Shown in pieces: positions 11,271-26,200 of a stretch of 64,000 bases of DNA. The notes below the pieces were generated by a model. That model made no database searches. It saw only the letters and a list, made by a program, of their open reading frames with translations, and had not been told where the DNA came from. The position numbers and the translations under genes are program-made. The stretch comes from Syngnathus acus (lineage: Eukaryota > Chordata > Actinopteri > Syngnathiformes > Syngnathidae): assembly GCF_901709675.1 (NCBI RefSeq), contig NC_051088.1:2083164-2147163 (forward strand), read 5' to 3'. Every line of letters starts with the position of its first letter. Within the stretch, counting starts at the first letter, position 1.

Positions 11271-14200
11271 GTAAATCACTTCTGAGAGCAAATATATACA
11301 GTAGACAGTAATATGTCTTTTCTATTTAGAGCACCCGCCGTCATCAGATTGTCAGTCTGAGTGAGTTGGTTGGCTGGTCAAGCAACTGTTAGAGAGTTAA
11401 TGACTGGGTGAATGGAGGACTCAGGCACATTTGGGCATCAAGGCAGTCCATCCATCCATACACCCATACACCCATCCACCCATCCATCCATCCATCCATC
11501 CATCCACTCAATCCATCTGTGCGTCCGTTTATCCATCAATTTTCCAACGCTTATCCTGAGTCAGGTCGTGGGGGCTGGAGCTTTTCCAAAGAAGCCTCGA
11601 TTCCCCTCTCTCCAGCCACTTCAACCAACTCATCCCTGAGGATCCCAAGGCATTCCCAAGCCAGCCAAGAGGAAGTCTCTCCAGGGTGTCCTGGGTCGAC
11701 CCCGGGACCTCCCACCAAGGGACATGCCTGGAACACCTCACCAGGGAGGCGTCCAGGAGGCATCTTAATCAGATGTCTGAACCACTTCTTCTGGCTCCTC
11801 TCAACACAGAGGAGCAAAGGCTTGACTCCGACTCCCTTGCAGAGGACAGAGCTTCTATAGGGTCCGGCAAAATGATCTGACACATTTGTAGGTTTAATAA
11901 AATGCAAATAAATTAAAGAAACAACTTTTTTTTTATTTTCAAAAAGTACATATAATGCCGTTTTGTTTTGTTTCGTTTCATCATATGTACTTTTTGAAAA
12001 TAAAAAAAAAACTTTTTTATTCATTTAATTTATTTGCATTTTATTAAACCTACAAATGTGTCAGATCATTTTGCCGGACCCTGTATAAAGGAGAGCCCCG
12101 ACACCCAGCAGAGGAAACTCATTTTGGCTGCTTGAATCCAGGATCTTGTTCATTCGGTCACGACCCATAGCTCATGACCATAGGTGTGGGTAGTTACATA
12201 GATCGACCACTAAGTTGAGGGTTTCGCCTTTCGGCTTAGCTCCTTCACCACGACAGACGGGACAGAGTCTGCATCACAGCAGACGCTGCACTGATCCAGC
12301 TGTCGATGTCCCGCTCCATCCTACCCTCACTTGAGAACAAGACCTCAAGGTGCTTGAACTCCACTAATTCTTATCCCCGACCCAGGAAGGGCATTCGACC
12401 CTCTCTTTTCCGACTGAGGACCATGGTCTCAGATTTGTAGGTGCTTCACATTCGGCTGGCAACAGCTCCAGTGAGATCTGGAGATCACGATTTGAAGAAG
12501 CCATTAGTACCACATCAGAGGCGATATTGAGGTCACCAAACTGGACACCCTCAAGGCCTCGGCTTGCGCCTGGAAATTCTGTCCCAACAGAAACGAATCC
12601 AACTTACTGCCAACAACGCGGACCAAACTTTGGCATCGTAATACAGGGACTGAACCACTCTGATCAGTAGGTTCGATACCCCGTACTCTCAAAGCACCCA
12701 TCACAGAGTTCCCCAAGGGACATGGTCGAACGTCTTCTCCAAATCCACAAAGCACATTCACCTCAGTGACTTCAAACCCAGAGATGAGAGTTCGCCTCAT
12801 ATTCTACAGGCTCTGCTTCCTCTGTGGAGTTGAGGAGGTCCTCTCCTGGACTGTCAACAAAGTGGTAGTCTTGAAAGCACAACAGTGACTCCACTTCCTG
12901 AGAGTGCTCAGGAAAAACCATATTGAGAAGCAGCTGCTGGCGACCCACTGAACATCCACCACGAGCGTCCTAGCGTACTGCATCACGGTGTGATGTGTAC
13001 CCTGGTGGGCGCGTTCCTCCACGGGTTGGCGGAATACATCAATAATAGTAATAATGGATTTTATTTAGATTGCACTTTGAAAGCAGATATCAAACTGCTA
13101 CAGAACACAGGACAGGTAAAATTAAATCAATAAAAAAAAGTAATAACACTGATAAGATATCATTAAAAACTAGCAAGAGTATGCTTTCTGGAATAAATAG
13201 GTTTTTAGACCTTTCTTAAAAGCTTCCACCGTCTGTGGGGCCCTAAGATGGCCTAGGAGGGCGTTCCATAGACGGGAAGCAGCGGGTTCGAAGGCCTGGT
13301 CCCCCATGGTCTTGAGTCGTGTCCTGGGCGGGAGCAGACAGTGCTGTTGGCCTGACTGGGTTCTGCCAGAGGTGTGTGGTGTGATGAGGTTAGTGGGGCC
13401 ATCACCGTGGAGACAGTGGTGGGTGTGCAGGAGAATCTTGTATACTATACCGAGGTGAACGGGGAGCCAGTGGAGGATGTGAAGGATGGGGATGATGTGC
13501 TTGTGTTTCCACACCCTCATCAGGACCCCGGCAGCGCTATTTTGGACATACTGGAGCTTTTGAATACTCTTGCCAGGGATTCCGATGAAGAGTCCATTAC
13601 GGTAGTCCAACCTGAAGGAGACAAAGGCATGGACAAGCTTCTCTGCAGCCGGGAGAGAGAGTAAAGAGCGAAGTTTGGAAATGTTACGGAGGTGTCAAAA
13701 TGAAGTTTTGTAAATGTGGTTGACTTGATTGTCAAAAGAGAGGTGGGGGTCAAACAACACAAAGGTTGGTAACAGAGGAAGAGAGAGGAATGCTGTGACC
13801 AGGGGTTGGCAACCCAAAATGTTCAAATAGCCATATTGGCCCAAAAAAAAACCATACCTGTCTGGAGCCGCAAAAAACTAAAAGCCCTTTATAAGGCAAC
13901 ATAGACTGTCAATACATAAGCTGTATGCATGCCAACTATTAAAATAATTACGGAGGCTACAAATACAAAATGAACATTCACGATTAAATATTTATTTTCC
14001 CTGCAGTGCATCCTGGAGAGAATTACGCACCACGTGACTACTCTGGTAGTTTAATGAATGAATCCTTCATGTACTCACCATCGGCGAATGGTTTTCCGAA
14101 CTTTATTATCTCCCGGGCTGCAACAAAACCTGCAGCAGTAGTAGAGTTTGGAGATGCAATCCACTTCTTGAAACCGTTTTTTCGGTCCTCAAATTGCACC

Positions 14201-17200
14201 TCTCCTTTCAGTTCCAACTGGCTGATCGGCAGCAAATTTAGCATGCTTTAGCTGAAAATGTTGCTCCAAATTGCTCTTCTTGTGATATGACAACTTCTCA
14301 TTGCAAATCAAACATGCAGGCAATCCTTCGGCATTGGCAATGAAAGCAAATGGTTCAGTCCAGTCTTTCTTAAACCCTCTGTTCTCATCAGCAATCTTTC
14401 TCTGTTTGACTTTTGAATCCATGGCCCATCACTCTCTCACACCCCTGTTTGTTAACAACTCGCCTGTGCTGTGTCGCAGGCTATGACGCAATTTGGCTAT
14501 TTGACGCCATTCTGAAATTCTGCATTTTGATATATTTACAAGTACATAAATTTTTACAGCATAAGAATGTTTGTGTCATGATAAACATCTAAAAACCATA
14601 TTTTAAAAAAACCAACAACAACTTTTTCCATTTTCACGCATTTTTGCAAAAGCTCCAGGGAGCCGCTAGGGGGGGACTAAAGAGCCGCATGCGGCTCTGG
14701 AGGCGCGGGTTGCCGACCCCTGGCTGTGACCAAAGAATAAAATAGAAGTAATGGGTGAGGAGTAGAGTTGGTGAGAAGTACCGATTTGAATTACTTCTCT
14801 TTTTGAGCCATTCACTGCAGGAAGTTCTGTCTCACCCATGCCTTTATCTCCTCCAGGCAGGAATTGCGACGGGAGAGAGTGTCAGAGGGGGCGCGGATGG
14901 GGTGAACTTGAGGTACAGCTGCGTGTCGTCCGAGATAAAGGCTCTGCTTAATGGGAAAAAGAGAGCCTTTGGTTTGGGGGATGTGGTAGAGCTGCGTAGA
15001 ATCCAGAAGGACCTCCGGCTGAAGATCAGGCAGGGGAAGGAGAACAACGGGAGGAGGCTGGGAAAGCAGATGGGGCTTAACAACGCCAGGGATGTCTGGA
15101 GGGGTCTGCAGTCCATCTCGGGCCATGGTAAAGGGGCTGATTGGAAACCAGCTGATGGGGACAAGGACTGGGCGGATGAACTCAATCTGTTGTTCAACAG
15201 ATTTGATTCCGCCTCCCCCCTGCCCCTTTGCCTCGCTCTCCACCCCATTCTGCCACCTTCGACACTCCAGCCCCCCCGCCAGCTCACCAACCCCCTCTCA
15301 CCCCCTCCGGGGTCACTCTTCTGTCTCCACTCCATCACCCCGGTCTTCCAACGTCCCCCTCTCCTTTACAGATCTTCAGGTGAGGAGTCACCTCAGAAAG
15401 ATCAAGGCAGGGAACCCCGGGCCCAGACGACATCTGGCCGAGACGGCACAGGGACTGTGCGGACCAGCTGAGTGGTGTGGTCAGGTACTCTGTTCAACCT
15501 GAGCCTGAGCCTGACTCCCAGGACTGTGGAAGACCTCCTGCGTGGTCCCCGTACCGAAGGTGCCGCGCCCCAAGGAGCCTAACCACTTCAGGCCTATTGC
15601 CTTGACTTCCCACCTGATGAAGACTATGGAGAGGATCATTCTGGGTCACCTGCGTTCACTAGTGGGAGCACAGCTGGACCCCCTGCAGTTTGCTTACCGG
15701 CCTGGTGTTGGGGTGGACGATGCAGTGATTTATTTACTGCACAGAACACTGCTTCACCTGGAGGACAACAGGAGCACTGGAAGGATCATGTTCTTCGATT
15801 TCTCCAGCGCTTTTAACACCATCCAGCCGTCATTGCTTAGGGTGAAGATGGAGACACTGCTCACTGCCACATCTAGAAGTTCTCCGACGACGCGGCCATT
15901 GTTGGATATGTCTCGGAGGGGAACGATCTGGAATATAGGACGGTCATCAAGGACTTTGTCAGCTGGTGTGAGCTCAACCAGCTTCAGCTGAACACCAGCA
16001 AGACGAAGGAGTTGATTGTGAGCTTCGGGAGGACAGCACCCATCTTCACTCCGGTGAACATCCAGGGATCGGACATTGAGGTAGTGGAGAACTACAAATT
16101 CCTGGGTGTTCGCCTTAACAACAAACTGGACTGGACTGATCACACCCACGCCCTGTACAAAAAGGGCCAGAGTCGCCTCCACCTGCTGAGGAGACTGAGG
16201 TCCTTCGGTGTGTGCAGGGCTCTCCTCCGGACCTTCTATGACTCTGTGGTGGCCTCAGCCATCCTCTACGCTGTGGTCTGCTAGGGTGGGGGCAGTACTG
16301 ACCGGGACAGGGGGAGACTGAATAAGATGGTCAGAAGAGCGAGCTCTGTCCTGGGCTGTCCCCTGGACTCCATTGAGGTTGTGGGTGAGAGGAGGACGTT
16401 GATTAAGCTTAAATCCATCATGGACAACACCTCTCACCCCCTCCATGAGATTGTGCGGTCCCTGAGCAGCTCCTTTAGCGGCAGACCTTTGCACCCTCGG
16501 TGTAGGAAGGAACGATTCCGCAGATCCTTCATTCCCTCTGCTGTCAGACTTTACAACATGCATGCCACCTGATAAAATGAATGTGTTTCGTCTCTGCTAG
16601 CAGCACTTGTGTTTGTCCTTGTCTGTTATTTACCCTTTTTTGTAATTCTGGCACTTGTTTTATTCTTGTTCTCGTATTATTCTTGCACTCATATGCGCTG
16701 CTGCGACAAGTGAATTTCCCCGCTGTGGGATGAATAAAGTTCTATCATCATCATCATCATCATTGCAATGGAAGTTGATTCAATACATGCTGACACATGA
16801 AGCATGTAGATGGTGAAGAGGATGGGGCCGAGCACAAAGCCCTGGGGGACCCCACTGGTGGTGTGGGGGTGAGGTATAGCATCCTCCAGGACCACATGCT
16901 CGGCCCGGTCAGTGAAGTCGGAGTGAAACCAGTGAAGGGCAGTGTGGGAGAGGCCAATGTGGTGCTGGAGGCGGTGTAAGAGGATGTGGTCAATGGTGTC
17001 GAATGCAGCATTGAGGTCCAGAAGAATCTAGAGGTCATAAGAAGGTTGTTGGTCACTCTGATTAGGGCTGTTTCTGTGCTGTGGGAGGGGTGGAAACCGG
17101 ATTCAAAAAAATTTGTAGAGACTACTGGATTTTAGGTGGTAATGCAACTGGGAGGAAACACATTTTTTTGATGAATGAGCAGTTGGAACTTGGTCTGTAA

Positions 17201-20200
17201 TTGGATAGTGGGACTTGATCTAGAGTAGTAGGTTTTTTTAGAAGTTGTTTGATGATGGCTGTTTTTAGTGAAGACGGAACATAGGCAGATTGAAGGGAGA
17301 GATTGTTTATTTTTGTTTTCAGGCATCTTATTGATTAGTGGTATGTTTTGAATAAGGTTGAGGGCAGTGGATCAAGAGAACAGGTGGATAGTTTTTAATT
17401 GCGGATTCAACAAGGCCAAGGCCACCTCTCTTCCCCTTCACGGATCGTACGACTGCGCCATCGACCTTCTGCCTGGCACTTCCCCTCCGAAGGCTCGACT
17501 CTACTCGCTGTCCAGAACAGGGTGCAAGGTCATGGGGGAATACATCCACTACCCTTCCTCTCGTCGGCGTTCGAGAGTCTCCAAGGAGAAAACAACTCCA
17601 GCCGAATCGGCCACTACAGGTTAATTAAAGGCCATATCATAGAAATGTGTCTTTAAACGTGTCTTAAATGTTTCTACTGAGGTAGCAGTTCTAATATCCA
17701 TTGGTAGGGCATTCCAAAGCTCTGGAGCCCGAATAGAAAATGCTCTAGACCAGGGGTTCTTAACCTTCGAATGATTCCAGACCCCCAATGGATTGTCCAA
17801 TATGGTACCATACCCCCTTCACTTGACTGTTGAAATAATTATTAACCCTAACCCTAACCCTAAAAAGAAGAGCAAGAAAGAAGAGCTTTTGACCTCATAT
17901 TTACTTGCCTTATTATTCCTTCTGTGTTAATATTTTCCTCAGGGGAGGATGGGTGTGTTGTGGTGTAGTGAGTGTGATGCAGGACAAAATAACTGCTGTG
18001 GTGTGGGAGTGAGGCGTGAATATGAATGTTGTGGGTGAGGGGGCGGACGGCTTTTTGACGCTACAGCGATGTTGTGGTCAGTTATGCTGCTTGGGGTCCC
18101 GCCAGAGCTCAGCTGATGGCCACAACACCCACTGCCTGTGCTGTCAGTGCTGCCAACTCTACAGATTAATCGTTAGGTCTGCAGATTTTTACGTTCAGTT
18201 GAGATTGTCAGATTTTAACTACTTACAAGCATAACGACAGTGAACAAGAACATAAGCATAACTAAAAAAAAAAAACCTGTGAACAATAATAGGTACAAAA
18301 TAGAAGAAAATACCGAGAGATACTAAAAAAATACCTGATTACGAGAGATCGAGTCCCATACCCCCAGCATTTGGGTCCCATACCCCCAAGGGGTATGGAT
18401 ACCCCCGGTTAAGAACCCCTGCTCTAGACCCTGCAGACATTTTCTTGGCCTTCGGTGTCGCTAAAAGACTAGCGTTTTGCGAACGAAGGTTATGAGACGG
18501 AACATAAGGAACAACTAGGTCGACGAGATATGAAGGCGCTAAGCCATGCAGTGATTTATAGGTTAATAGAAGAACCTTGAAGTCACATCTTAAATGGACC
18601 AATTATCAACATCTCAGTTTTATCTGGGTTAAGACGAAGGAAGTTGAGAGACATCCATTGCTTGATCTCCGCAAGGCATGCCTCAAGATTACAACAATCC
18701 CGCGGATGTCATCGATAACGGCATATATAATTGGGTGTCATCCGCGTAGCATTGAAAACTAATATTATATTTACGTATTATGTCCCCAAGCGGAATCATA
18801 TAAATATTAAATAGAATTGGTCCGAGTACCGATCCCTGTGGGACACCACACGTAACATTATAGAGCTCAGAGGACGTATTGCCATGGACCACTCCTGTCT
18901 GATAGATAGGAATGGAACCAGCCTAGTGCTGACCCTGAAATACCAACACAACTTTTAAGACGCCCTAATAAAATATCGAAGTCTACAGTGTCGAAGGCAG
19001 CCCTAAGATCGAGTAGTAACAATACAGATGAAGTGTTTGAATCCATAGCTATGAGGAGATCGTTAGTCACTTTAGCAAGTGCTGTCTCAGTGGAATGATT
19101 AGCTCTAAAACCAGACTGAAAAGAGTCATATCGATTATTGGCGACCATGTAATCAATAAGCTGCTGCGCTACTACTTTTTCAAGAAGTTTTGCTATGAAT
19201 GGGAGGTTTGAAACTGGCCTATAATTACTGAGACAGTCCGGGTCAAGATTTGGTCGCTTAAGTAACGGTTTAATGATAGCGGTTTTAAAGGCTGTTGGCA
19301 CTATACCAGAGGAGACAGACAGATTGATTATATTTAAGACGGACGGTCCTAAAATTTGAAATAATTCTTTAAGTAGTTTGGCTGGAAGAGGGTCGAGTAA
19401 ACATGTTGTTTGTTTAGCCGCACTAACCAATTGTGGAAGCCTTTCAAGGGACACGCTTTTAAAATTTGAGAGGGTTATTACATGATCATCAGCCCTGGTA
19501 AACGGCGGTCTCGACTGAGCGATTGGAATGGTGTTCTTGATCTCGTCCCTAATGGATTCAATCTTTTGAGCAAAAAAATTCATGAACTCGTCAGCTGAGT
19601 GGAAGGAACTATCGGGGGTCGGCTGGCGTAGTGTCAGCTTTGCCACTGTATCAAATAGGTGTTTAGGATTGTTTTTATTGAGATTAATAACTTGCGAAAA
19701 ATACCGAGTTTTTGCTAAGATAAGCGCATCTTTATATTTCAGGAGGCTGTCCTGCCATGCCTGATGGAAAACCTCAAGTTTGGTTAAACGCCATCTGCGC
19801 TCATGCTTTCTACATAATTGCTTAAGCGTACGTGTTTCATCTGTGAACCACGGAGTAGGCAATCTACGGCGAGTTTTCAGATGTAGCGGCACCACAGAGT
19901 CGATGGCATTTAACAATGTCGCATTGAATTGATTTGTAAGATTATCAATAGAGCCGATGCGGGAAATATGGCGGTTGCCGGCGACAGTAACTCAGATAGC
20001 GCAGTTGCAGTCATGGAGTTAAAATTACGGCTCCTATAATTCTGATTGCTCTCTTGTCTTTGACAAGGAACTAAAATTTCAAATTTTATTAAGTAATGAT
20101 CAGACAGAACATTAGTGTATGGCAGTACTGCTATATTTGAGGTTGCAAGTCCTCGGGATAATACCAGATCTAAGGTATTTCCATTCTTATGCGTTGCTGC

Positions 20201-23200
20201 CTGTACGGCTTGCGTGAAACCAAACGTATCAGTTAAAGTCTGAAACGCCGAAGTAAGTGGCTCTGACGGTAAATTCATGTGGATGTTGAAATCGCCCATG
20301 ATAATTATATTATCCGCATTGGTCACTAGATCAGCCACGAATTCTGAAAATTCATCCAGGAAGCCAGAGTAAGCCCCGGGTGGACGGTAAATAACAGCAA
20401 GATAAAATGACGGTAAAGCGGTGGATCGGACAGTGAGAACTTCAAATGTTTTAAATACGTTGATCGAACGAGGCCTAAATCTAAGCTCGGAATTTGAGAT
20501 GAGGGCGACACCCCCACCCTTTTTTCGAGGACGCGCCACATGCGAGCTCACAAAATTTGGAGGCGAGGCCTCGTTAAGCGGCAGCAGTTCATTAGGTTTT
20601 AACCAGGTCTCGCAAAGACCAAAAACGTTTAGATTATGTTCCGTGATGAGGTCATTAACGAGAACTGCTTTCGTATGAAGCGATCTAATATTCATAAAAC
20701 CGAGTTTAAGTGTAATCGGTCGATCAGGGTGCGTATCTATCGAAGGATTTTTAAACGAGATGCGAGTAAGATTGTGTTCTCTAGGCCTGACATCACCTCT
20801 CAAATGTTTGTTAGCGCGGTGGGACGATACGACCGTGGGAATTTGATAGTAAATATTTGTTACACATGTAAAATGATCTGAAACAGGCACCGTTTCATCA
20901 GCAAAACCGGTCGGGGTGGAGTGATTGGATTTGTCTACTACCCCAGTAGAAAGTGTGTTTATGTGTACTGTAGCACTATTCAAACTGTCACGCTCTAGTC
21001 TACACGAGGAGCTATGTGCATGCTGGAAGTCTAGCCTAGCGCTAGTTAACTTTAGCTTAACAGACTCCAAACCCATCCTGACAGGTGGTCTAATCACCTG
21101 TGCCCCGGCCTGCTCTAAAGTGACCTGTCATGAGTGGCTCACAGTAATCTATATTCCTAGAAAGAGTGAAGGCGCCTTCACGGTTAGGGTGAAGGCCGTC
21201 CTTCCTCAGCAGGTCGGGGCGGCCCCAGAAGGAGGGACAGTGACGTATCTATAAAATACAGTCCCTGCTTTTTACAGAACCCAGCCATCCATAGATTAAG
21301 GGAGACTAATCTACTAAACCTCTCATCAGTGCCTCTCCCAGGCAGGGGGCCAGAGACAAATACTCGATGCCGACTCATCTTTCTGGCGAGATCACAAGTC
21401 CTCACTATGTTTTTCTTTGTGATCTCTGATTGTCTCATCCTAACATCATTGGAGCCGACGTGTATCACTATGTCCGAGTAGCTAGTGTTGTTGGAACTAC
21501 GCTGTTGACTAGACCTATTGCGAGTCAGCTCCCTAAGATTAGCTTCTATGTCGGGTGCTCTGCCCCCAGGAATACACATTACCGTGGCTGGATTTTTAAG
21601 CGTAATATTTCGGGTAATGGAGTCACCTATGACCAAAGTGCGAGGGCCAGTAGACCGAGATGACTTTGGACGGCTATGCGTCTTACCTGGCTCATCGTGA
21701 TTAGCAAGCCGCTTGGGGCTAATGCTAACTGGGCTAGCGGGCTGACTACAGTCCGCGTCTGTGTCCGCTACATCTACTGTTATCGCGCAATTCAAAGTCA
21801 AAGTCAAAGTCAGCTTTATTGTCAATCCCTTCATGTGTCAAGACACACAAAGAAACCGAAATTCCGTTTCCTCCATCCCACGGTGACGAGACATAGTACA
21901 CGATAGACATACAAGTAGACGACACAAAAATAAATTCTGCTCTAACTGGCGGACACGTCCCTCTAGCAGGGACAACCTCTCTAAGAGAAGGGTGCAGTTG
22001 GTGCACGAAGCCGTACAAACCTCTTGATCCGCAGCCATACTTTGTGTCCGATGATCGACGGTAGACAAACGGCCACGAAGCCTCCGCTCTCTCAGGCACT
22101 CCGGCTGTGTAGTAAGAAGATTGAACAGTGTACTAAAAAGATTCAAACTTACTTTAGAATCAGGGAGATGAGTTCCACGCTGGAGAAAACAAAATCGTCC
22201 GAGCCTGAAAAGTGTTGGAAGTCTGGGCTGAGAAGGAAGATCGGCTCGTATCCTTGCCTCCGTGTGTTATTGTTAGAGCAATCAATAAGCAACCCACTAT
22301 AAGTGACAACACGACAACAGTTTATCAGAGCATAAAGCCACAACATGGTGTCAGAAGACGGAGTTACGGAGTAAGTCAAGGACAGTATTCAACACGTGTT
22401 AACCGAAGATTAGCGGCAAGCTAACTGGAGCTAACACAGCCGACATGGAGCAGTTCAAGCCACCGTCTCCGCTGATACTCACGGGGAACCTCGCTGAAAA
22501 CTGGCGCAGGTGGGAGCAGCGTTTTCAGCTCTATATGGTTGCGTCTGGTGCGGTGGATAAAAAAGAGGAGGTTAAAATAGCCATCCTGCTTCACACTGTC
22601 GGCAAGGAGGCGCTGGAAGTGTATAATACACTTACCATTACCCCAGAAGGGGAGGAAGCAACGATGGAGGAAGTTTTGGAAGCATTCAGAGGCTACTGCA
22701 GTCCACAAAAGAACGTTGTTTTTGAACGCCATCAGTTTTGGTCGCACACAATGCCATCAGGAATATCGGTGGACAGATATTCACTGTTACGTGATAATGC
22801 ACTTACTTTACGCAGAGCAATGGAAACATGTAGATCAGCAGAACTCGCCAAGTCACAAATACAAGCGATGCAAGCGTCACCTGTTGTCAATGATGCCTCA
22901 GTGGATGCATTAAATAGAGCAAGAGTGCAAACACGCAGCTGGGACAAGAACAAACCAAGCTACGTACAAGAAGCAGGTAATAACTGTGTGCCGTAAATGC
23001 GGAAACAAGCATGAGCCTCGTCAATGCCCAGCTTACGGCGCTGTGCGTCATAAATGTGGAAAAAATAACCACTTCTCAAAGGTGTGTAGGGGAGGCTCTG
23101 AGAAAAATAGCCATTGTAAAACGAAGACTGTAAACAATATAGAAAAAGAAATGGACTGTTTATACATAGGCATGATTGGAAATGAAACCAAGAAATCAGC

Positions 23201-26200
23201 ACACCAAACAAAAGACACTGTATGGCACGAAACAGCCACAATCAGAGGTGTTGCAATTGACTTCAAGCTGGACACTGGTGCTGATGCTAATGTGCTGCCC
23301 AGGCAGCTATACCAGCAGCTAACAGGTCCCATTCAGCTGCGTCCAACAGAGACTGTGTTAATAGCTTTTGGAGGGGCACGCCTTACAGCAGATGGTGTTG
23401 CATCTTTAGAATGCAGAACGTCTAAACGCAAGGCTGTGCTGGACTTCCACGTGAGTAGCCAAGCAGACAAGCCAATTCTAGGAGGGGAGGCTTGTGAGGA
23501 GCTGCAACTGGTGAAAAGAATGGAGTCACTCACAGCAAAGGCTACACAACAACGACAACCTCCAGCCACCAAAGAGGAGTTACTACAAAGATATGCTGAT
23601 GTATTCACAGGATTGGGGGAATTTCCTGGAGTTCATCACATACACGTCGACCCCAGCGTCACTCCTGTGATTCACGCATGCAGAAATGTACCCCTCTCCA
23701 TCATGGATGCGCTGAAGGTGACAATCAAAGACTTACAAAACAGAAAAGTGATAACACCGGTAAATGAACCAACAGAATGGGTGAACAGTCTTGTTGCCAC
23801 AAAGAAAAAGAACGGGTCGCTAAGGGTGTGTGTGGATCCTTGCAACCTGAATGAGGCAGTCAAGCGCCAGCATTACTCCATTCCTACTCCTGAAGATGTG
23901 CGCAGCAGACTGGCTGGAAAATCCATCTTCTCCATCTTGGATGAGAAGGATGGGTACTGGCAGATCAAGCTAGATGAGCCATCATCTAAGCTATGCACCT
24001 TCAACACGCCGTGAGGACGCCTCCGCTTCCTCAGGCTACCATTTGGGATTAAGTCGGCCAGTGAAGTCTTTCAACAGAAGAACTGTGAGACCTTCGGCGA
24101 CATTCCAGGTGTGTACGTCATAGCAGACGACATGATTATAGCAGCAGCATCAGAGCAGGAACATGATGAAATCCTGCAGAAAGTAATGGAGAGAGCAAAG
24201 TCTGCCAATGTGAAATTTAACAAAGACAAAATCCAGTTCAAAGTGAACACAGTAAAATATATGGGACACATCATCACGGCAGCAGGACAGAGAGCTGATG
24301 ACGCCAAGATCAAAGCGATTGTCGACATGCCGACCCCGGACGACAAACAAAGTCTCCAACGCCTGCTGGGAATGACAAAATTCCTGGCGCAGTACATACC
24401 AAATGAAGCATCACTCACGGCACCCCTCAGACAGCTGCTAAAGAAGGACGTAGCATGGCAGTGGTGCCCACACCACAGCGCAGCACTACAGACGCTGAAG
24501 TCTACCCTCACACAAGCGCCTGTGCTGAGGTACTACGATCACAAGCAGCCGCTGACTCTGCAAGCAGATTCCTCAAAGGATGGACTGGGAGCCTGTCTGC
24601 TGCAGGATGGCCACCCGGTGTGCTATGCATCTCAAGAGCGCTCACGGACACTGAAAAAAGATATGCGCAAATCGAGAAAGAGTTACTTGCCATAGTGTTT
24701 GCTGCTAAAAGATTTCACCAGTATGTCTACGGCAGAACAGTAACAGTGCAGTCTGATCACAAACCTTTGGAGGTCATCATGCGCAAACCGCTGAGCAAAC
24801 CGCTGAGCAAAGCGCCAGCACGGCTGCAAGGGACAACTACAGAGGTATGAATTAAATGTGACATATACACCAGGCAAACACATGTACATCGCGGACACGC
24901 TCTCACGCGCCACAGCGAGCAATGACAGTGACAATCTCAATGAGAACCCTTGTGACGAGAGAGTTGTGTATGCCTTGGAAGCCACAGATGCACTGAGTAA
25001 GGAAACACTTAGCCAGCTGAAAACAGCAACGGCAGCAGATGGTGTGTTACAAGCTGTATGTGAGAAACACTTCAAGGGCTGGCCCATGAAAAAGAAAAGT
25101 CTGGACAGTAAACTACACAGTTACTGGCCAATGAGGGACAATATCAGCATCGTGAATGACATTGTAATGGTCGGAGACAAAATCATAATACCCGAGAGCT
25201 TCAGGAGAGTAATTTTGGAGAAGCTGCACCTTGCACACCAAGGCGTGCAGCGTACTAAAGCTAAAGCAAGAAAAGTCCTTTACTGGCCTGGCATGGCACG
25301 AGACATAGAGACAATGGTGGAAAAATGTGTGCAGTGCCAGCAGCTACAGCCCAAACACCAGGCTGAGCCACTCATTCCACACCAGGTTCCTGAACTGCCA
25401 TGGATGAAAGTTGGAGCTGACATCTTCGAGCTGCATGGTCAGTCGTACCTGTTGTTGGTGGATTACCTGACAAAATATCCAGAAGTGCTCAACCTGACTG
25501 ATAAAACAGCTCGCACGGTGATTCAGAAGATGAAGTCTGTCTTTGCCAGACATGGGATTCCTAAGGAGGTAGTGAGTGATCATGTCCCATTCGCCAGCTA
25601 TGAGATGCAGTCATTTGCAGCTTCATGGGAGTTCAAGCTCACACACTCCAGCCCAGGTTTTCCCTCTTCAAATGGAATGGCAGAGCGGGCCATAAAGACA
25701 GTAAAACACGCACTGAAGAAAGCAGTGCAGACCGTCACTGACCCACATCTAGTGTTGCTGTCGCTGAGAAACACACCGGTGACAGGACTACACCTGACAC
25801 CTGCACAAATGTTAATGGGTAGAGTCCTGCGCAGCACACTTCCATGTTCCAGTGCTGTGCTGAAACAGTCAGCCCCACAGCATATTCTCAAAAGAATACA
25901 GGACTTGCAGTCCCGACAATAACAACACTACGACCAGCGTGCAAAGCTACTGCCAGTGTTGACCCCAGGAGACACGGTACACATGCAGACGCAACGCGGC
26001 TGGGAGCCAGCGGTTGTCATCAGACAGCGAGATGAACCACGCTCCTACACTGTACAGACACCGGCAGGGAGGACACACAGGAGGAACAGGCGACATCTGA
26101 GAAAGATACACCCAAGCCGGTTAAGAGACTCTCACCCTGATGGACATTTGGACTCTGAGTTTCAACATACTCAGACTACTGCAACAGTGGACTCACCACC

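Larger units (their letters stand above)
13040..17380 (-). mobile_element. L2-clade LINE, copy A, split by two insertions
   Basis: Three minus-strand blocks belong together. 17340-16760 carries the RT up to [17 protein letters not shown]. 14935-14731 continues with [13 protein letters not shown]. 13799-13040 carries the C-terminus ([14 protein letters not shown], ending [11 protein letters not shown]) and the 3' untranslated part. The gaps are exactly filled by a Rex1-like LINE (14936-16770) and a hAT element (13800-14722). Many frame breaks are present. Confidence 0.8.
17621..22150 (-). mobile_element. L2-clade LINE, copy B, nearly full length
   Basis: On the minus strand this runs from the ORF1 start at about 22038 through endonuclease, RT and the C-terminus ([20 protein letters not shown]) to about 17621. 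Two insertions interrupt it: a hAT MITE (17751-18421) and the 3' tail of another LINE (21795-21938). ORF1 has an SGNH-esterase signature, as known for L2 and CR1 elements of fish. It carries several frame breaks. Confidence 0.85.
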
